Shown: piece after piece, positions 60,848 through 64,000 of the stretch
How positions within the stretch are numbered: position 1 is the first letter of the stretch
Layout: each line of letters starts with the position of its first letter
DNA from: CAKZKT01 sp034434235
Lineage (GTDB): Bacteria > Chloroflexota > Anaerolineae > CG2-30-64-16
Direction of reading: 5' to 3'
NCBI GenBank assembly: GCA_034434235.1
Contig: DAOTZV010000048.1
Location: forward strand, 12,945-76,944
DNA length: 64,000 nt
Position numbers and translations under genes: made by a program
Notes under the pieces: model-generated
Seen by the model: only the letters and a program-made list of their open reading frames with translations
Database searches by the model: none
What the model was told of the DNA's origin: nothing

Positions 60848-61606
60848 TCACACCCCCAACCTTTGTCGCCTGTATAGCTCGTCCGGCCGGGTGTGGATGC
60901 GGGCGACATCCCTGTCCGAGAGGAAATGCGGCCCGCCGGCCGCGAAGGTACCCAGGAGGATGCGCGCGGCCTTTACGGCCATGGCGGTGGTGTCCTCGAT
61001 CTGCTGCGCGGTCTTGCCCAACACGATCAGGCCGTGGTTTTGGATCAAGATGATGCGCGGCCGCTCGTTGCGCTCGTCTATGTAACGGTTGATGCGGGCC
61101 CACGTCTCGCGCGCCAGCGGCACGCCCGGATCGGTGTAGGGCACGAGCACCGGCGCCGGACCGCACAGCACGATCTCATCCGGGAAGAGGCGGCCCGCAT
61201 ACGCCTCGAAAAAGCGCTGCGAACAGGTCAACATGTTCACCGCAGTCGGATGGGTGTGGCCGACAAAGTTGACCTCCGGCAGTTGCAGACACAACGCATG
61301 GAGCAGCGTCTCCACCGACGGATGCCCCGGCGCGTTGGCGTCCACCTTCGCGGCCGCCAGTCCGGCCTTTACGTCCGCGTCGCTCAGATCCTCTTTCTCC
61401 ATCAGGCTCAACACGCGGTCGAACGCGACCCGCACGAAGCCGCGTTCGGTGATGGTGCGCAGCTCGGTGCCGCTCGCCTTCACCCAAAACGTCTGCTCAT
61501 CGGCGCGGGCCGAGGTATTGCCCTCGCCCAGGATGACGTAGTCGTTTTCCGGCCGGCCCAGGTTATTGGAGAGGGCCACCAGTTGCTTCAAGATATCGTC
61601 GCTCAT
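60848..61606 (-). CDS. Class II aldolase, deoxysugar-phosphate type
   Basis: This is a 252-residue zinc aldolase of the FucA/RhaD-like group. Landmarks are LGEGNTSARADEQTFWVKASG at the N terminus, the zinc HTH in VGHTHPTAVNML near 115, and NHGLIVLGKTAQQIEDTT near 197. It would split a ketose-1-phosphate (L-fuculose or L-rhamnulose type) into DHAP and lactaldehyde. The ATG at 61606 fits the family start; an upstream start lacks support. It ends a minus-strand operon with the mutarotase and isomerase. Confidence 0.86.
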   Translation of the reverse strand: MSDDILKQLVALSNNLGRPENDYVILGEGNTSARADEQTFWVKASGTELRTITERGFVRVAFDRVLSLMEKEDLSDADVKAGLAAAKVDANAPGHPSVETLLHALCLQLPEVNFVGHTHPTAVNMLTCSQRFFEAYAGRLFPDEIVLCGPAPVLVPYTDPGVPLARETWARINRYIDERNERPRIILIQNHGLIVLGKTAQQIEDTTAMAVKAARILLGTFAAGGPHFLSDRDVARIHTRPDELYRRQRLGV

Positions 61607-61640
61607 GAAAGTCCCTTGATATGAAAATGATCGGTACTGC

Positions 61641-61674
61641 CCGTGACGGGCGCCTGAGAGGGCGCCTGGCACGT
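61641..61674. repeat. Decayed palindrome (GTGCCAGGCAC family), copy E
   Basis: GGCGCCTGAGAGGGCGCC forms a six-base stem, followed by TGGCACG, the right arm of the family. The left arm has diverged. It lies between mutarotase and aldolase genes. Confidence 0.6.
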
Positions 61675-61686
61675 CGGCCGCGATCT

Positions 61687-62010
61687 TCAGTCCAGGTGAA
61701 ACACCTCTTCCAGCTCCACCAGGGCCTCATCGGCATGGCGGCCGCCCAGCGCCTCAAAGTAGGGAGCCATGAACGCCTGCCAGCGGGCATTCACCTCTTC
61801 CTTGCTCATCCCCTCCAGCGACGCCTGAAGGCTCTCTTCGGCTTCGAAATAGCCGAACAGCAGTCCATCATCGCGCATGAAGAGCGAGTAGTTGTGCCAC
61901 CCGTGACGGCGCAGCGCATCCAGCATCTCCGGCCAGACGGCCTTGTGATGCTCCTTGTATTCCGCGATCTTGTCCTGTTTCACCTTCAGCAAGAAGCCCA
62001 CGCGTTTCAT
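61687..62010 (-). CDS. rhaM: L-rhamnose mutarotase-like protein
   Basis: This 107-residue ferredoxin-like-fold enzyme interconverts alpha and beta anomers of L-rhamnose or a related deoxysugar. The family pattern KRVGFLLKVKQDKIAEYKEHHKAVWPEM contains the catalytic-type His (H21/H22), and HNYSLFMRDDGLLFGYFEAE follows. Length fits RhaM (about 104). Its ATG overlaps the isomerase stop by four bases, so the two are co-translated. Specificity for rhamnose versus fucose is unproved. Confidence 0.88.
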   Translation of the reverse strand: MKRVGFLLKVKQDKIAEYKEHHKAVWPEMLDALRRHGWHNYSLFMRDDGLLFGYFEAEESLQASLEGMSKEEVNARWQAFMAPYFEALGGRHADEALVELEEVFHLD

Positions 62011-63509
62011 ACACTCTCCTGACTGACCACCGCCAGCTCGATGCCCAACAGCCGCGCCAGTTTGCGGATCTTGCCGAGCTGGTGCCCGACGCCGAGCGCG
62101 CAGTGATGGGTGGGGCCTTCTTCCGCCCAGCGGTTCATGAATTCCGCCGGATCGAGGCCGAACTTGAGCCGCGAGTTCGTGTTGCCGATCTCCAGCCGGG
62201 GGCCGGGAATGGATTCGCCTTCGGCGGCGATCATCTTCAGCCGGCCGTCGGCGGTTTGCGTCAGGCCCAGGATGGTGACCGGCCCGGTCTTGACGTTGAA
62301 CTCGACCGAGATGCCGTAGCCGCGCTTGCCGTGGTATAAGCCCAACCCGCGCAGCACCGGTTTGCCGTCGCTGATTGCAATGTGCCCCGGACCGTCGTGC
62401 CCCATCAAGATGAAGTCCTCGACGAAATCCATGGCATAGAACTCGGTATAGGAGCCGCCCGCGCCGAGCCGATCCATCATCAGCATGGCGACGCACGTCT
62501 TGAGGTCCCCTTCGCCGGCGGCCGGAATGCCGCGCGCCGTCAGCAGCGAGTTGCCCACGATGAGGCTGGCGCCCAATTCTTCGTTCGGGTTGCCGTCCAA
62601 CCCGCGGTAATAATACGTCAGGCCGTCCAGAGCGAAGTCGGCCACCAGGCGGTCAAGGCCGACGGCCACCTGGGCCGTCCAGCGCAAGCCTTCTTCCGTC
62701 ACGGGCTGCGAGATCTTGTCGCGGCCGGGCCGGGCGATCTCGAACACGCGACGGATCTCGGCGATCTTGGCCGCGATCTCGGCGTCGGTGGCCTGGGCCA
62801 CCCGCTGATGGAGGTCGTCCATCTCCAGGATCTCGATGTGGGCGCCGAGCTGGGCATGGTGCATGGTGAAATCGGAATACATGTCGAGCATGCCCGGATA
62901 GGTATGGCCCAGGAAGCCGATGCGGGCCGAGTTGAGCGCGCGCTTCACCCGCGCCGCGGCCACCCATTCGGCGATCTCGTTCCAGGCGCGCTCGAAATAG
63001 CGGCCGGCGGGGCCATCCGCGGGGCCCAGCAGGCCGCTGACCACGTTGAAAGGAATGCGGCTGCGGCCGAAGGCATTGGCGATTTCGGGCACGCAACATG
63101 CCGAGCAGTTGGCCAGCCACTCGCCGGTGTCGGTGTTGGGATAGTCCAGCGCCGGCGTCGGCTGCAGATTGAGGATCAGCACGGGCGCATGGCCGCGCTG
63201 CACGGCGGGCAATACCTGCGACGAGGTGGCATACGTGCCGACGTAGCAGATGATCAGGTCGACGTGCTCGCGCGCGAACAGGTCGCCGGCGGCCACGGCG
63301 GCCGGCGCGGTGTCCACCAGCCCGGCCGAGACGACTTCCGCGGCCATGTCGGCCAGGCGCGCCTCCACCTGCGCCTGATAGCTCTCCAGCCGCTCCTTCA
63401 AGCCGGGGAACTGCGGCCAATACGCCGCCAATCCGATGCCGAACACCCCTACCCTGGCCCGATCCTGGTTCCGGGTCATTGTTTCGACAAAGCCTTCGCG
63501 ATTGCTCAT
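62007..63509 (-). CDS. L-arabinose/L-fucose isomerase-family protein
   Basis: This is a 500-residue aldose isomerase fold. Metal-ligand candidates are the Glu in AAGEGDLKT near 327, the Glu/His block FVEDFILMGHDGPGH near 355-370, and HH in PTHHCALGVGH near 475, in the order seen in L-arabinose isomerase. It heads an operon with the mutarotase and aldolase, which suggests it isomerises a deoxysugar such as L-rhamnose or L-fucose. No kinase gene is in the operon. The ATG at 63509 overlaps the stop of the upstream Uma2 gene (ATGA). Confidence 0.87.
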   Translation of the reverse strand: MSNREGFVETMTRNQDRARVGVFGIGLAAYWPQFPGLKERLESYQAQVEARLADMAAEVVSAGLVDTAPAAVAAGDLFAREHVDLIICYVGTYATSSQVLPAVQRGHAPVLILNLQPTPALDYPNTDTGEWLANCSACCVPEIANAFGRSRIPFNVVSGLLGPADGPAGRYFERAWNEIAEWVAAARVKRALNSARIGFLGHTYPGMLDMYSDFTMHHAQLGAHIEILEMDDLHQRVAQATDAEIAAKIAEIRRVFEIARPGRDKISQPVTEEGLRWTAQVAVGLDRLVADFALDGLTYYYRGLDGNPNEELGASLIVGNSLLTARGIPAAGEGDLKTCVAMLMMDRLGAGGSYTEFYAMDFVEDFILMGHDGPGHIAISDGKPVLRGLGLYHGKRGYGISVEFNVKTGPVTILGLTQTADGRLKMIAAEGESIPGPRLEIGNTNSRLKFGLDPAEFMNRWAEEGPTHHCALGVGHQLGKIRKLARLLGIELAVVSQESV

Positions 63510-64000
63510 GACGATTCCTCTGCGGCAGCGACATCCCAAACAGGGCCTTCTTCTTTGATCACGGTCACCTGTTCATAGATCTCGGATAGCGCCAGGCGGC
63601 AGCCGATGGAGGGCAGCTCGACCACATCGCTCAGCTCGCGATATTCGGTCAACAGCCACTTCCCGTCGGGCTGGCGCACGTAGTGCTCGACCAGGGGCCT
63701 GGTCTGCGAGACGAGCAGGTATTCGCTCAGGGAGGGCAATTGGCGATACCTCTCGAACTTCTCCCCGCGATCATAGTTGGCGGTGGACGGCGAGAGGACC
63801 TCGACGATCACGGTCGGATTGAGCAGCGTATCGCGGGTGTCGTCGGCGAATTCGGGCCGGCCGCAGACGACCGAGATGTCCGGATAGGTGTAGAAGCCGA
63901 TCGCCGTCACCCTCACGCGCATGTCGCTGGGATAGACCCGGCATGGCCGTCTCCGCAACTGATTGTGGAGCGATACGAACGTATTGCCCATGATCAAATT
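63506..64000 (-). CDS. Uma2-family endonuclease (partial)
   Basis: This partial DUF820 protein (PD-(D/E)XK-like fold) runs off the window end. Visible are SDMRVRVTAIGFYTYPDISV, with the active-site Asp, and LNPTVIVEVLSPSTANYDRGEKFERYRQ, with the E-x-L-S/K-type block. Such genes are very abundant in Chloroflexota and cyanobacteria with unclear function. The reading frame stays open to the edge, so the true start lies beyond 64000. Its stop overlaps the isomerase start. Confidence 0.85.
   Translation of the reverse strand, partial: NLIMGNTFVSLHNQLRRRPCRVYPSDMRVRVTAIGFYTYPDISVVCGRPEFADDTRDTLLNPTVIVEVLSPSTANYDRGEKFERYRQLPSLSEYLLVSQTRPLVEHYVRQPDGKWLLTEYRELSDVVELPSIGCRLALSEIYEQVTVIKEEGPVWDVAAAEESS

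Overview
The window is GC-rich bacterial chromosome, very likely from the Chloroflexota (an Anaerolineae- or Caldilineae-like organism). That placement rests on gene content and style: an sdhCDAB operon, lipoproteins and exported proteins with PTKAPE or TPTPTP linkers, several UroD-like methyltransferase-fold proteins, and many short palindromic and heptameric repeats between genes. No rRNA is present, so the placement is an inference. The genes look largely intact and densely packed in short operons.

Layout. 24-3438: succinate dehydrogenase (C, D, A, B). 3501-8002 (minus): miaB and uvrA, translationally coupled, with a SOS-type operator at the uvrA promoter. 8207-9607: RNase P RNA with a textbook promoter, then six tRNA genes (Leu, Ala, Gly, Phe, Gln, His) with two intrinsic terminators. 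9686-13742: HNH nuclease, manA preceded by two mutually exclusive hairpins, and glgB. 13926-33238: an amino-sugar / cell-wall-fragment island. It holds a NagR/DasR-type GntR regulator with a dre-like operator, a Dpp/Opp-type ABC transporter with its lipoprotein, a nucleotidyltransferase-phosphohexomutase fusion, a GH20 hexosaminidase, an exporter, an oxidoreductase, a serine hydrolase, an AnmK-type kinase, a BadF-type amino-sugar kinase and two GNAT proteins. It is interrupted by a broken hicA and its hicB. 33421-37427 (minus): Fe-alcohol dehydrogenase, LsrG-like monooxygenase-fold protein, MFS transporter and a UroD-like protein. 38033-45578: acyl-CoA synthetase, lipid kinase, DUF554, P-loop kinase, HAD hydrolase and a PQQ-type sugar dehydrogenase with a duplicated N-terminal domain. 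45871-50140: an orphan sugar-ABC permease, a UroD-like protein, a fucose-isomerase-fold protein and a class II aldolase/epimerase. 50264-55898: a four-gene accessory chaperone operon (TPR protein, J-domain protein without HPD, GrpE-like protein, Hsp70). 55986-57809 (minus): PPDK/PEPS regulatory kinase and a third UroD-like protein. 58200-63509: a glycyl radical dehydratase facing a deoxysugar operon (aldolase, mutarotase, isomerase). 63506-64000: a partial Uma2 nuclease.

The genes suggest a heterotroph that salvages amino sugars, muropeptides and plant-type or deoxy sugars, respires through complex II, and may also ferment deoxysugars through an oxygen-sensitive glycyl radical enzyme. The most unusual features are the non-canonical Hsp70 operon, the sugar-nucleotide fusion protein with a degenerate N-terminal signature, and dispersed short repeats that have entered coding sequences and supply the stop codons of several genes.
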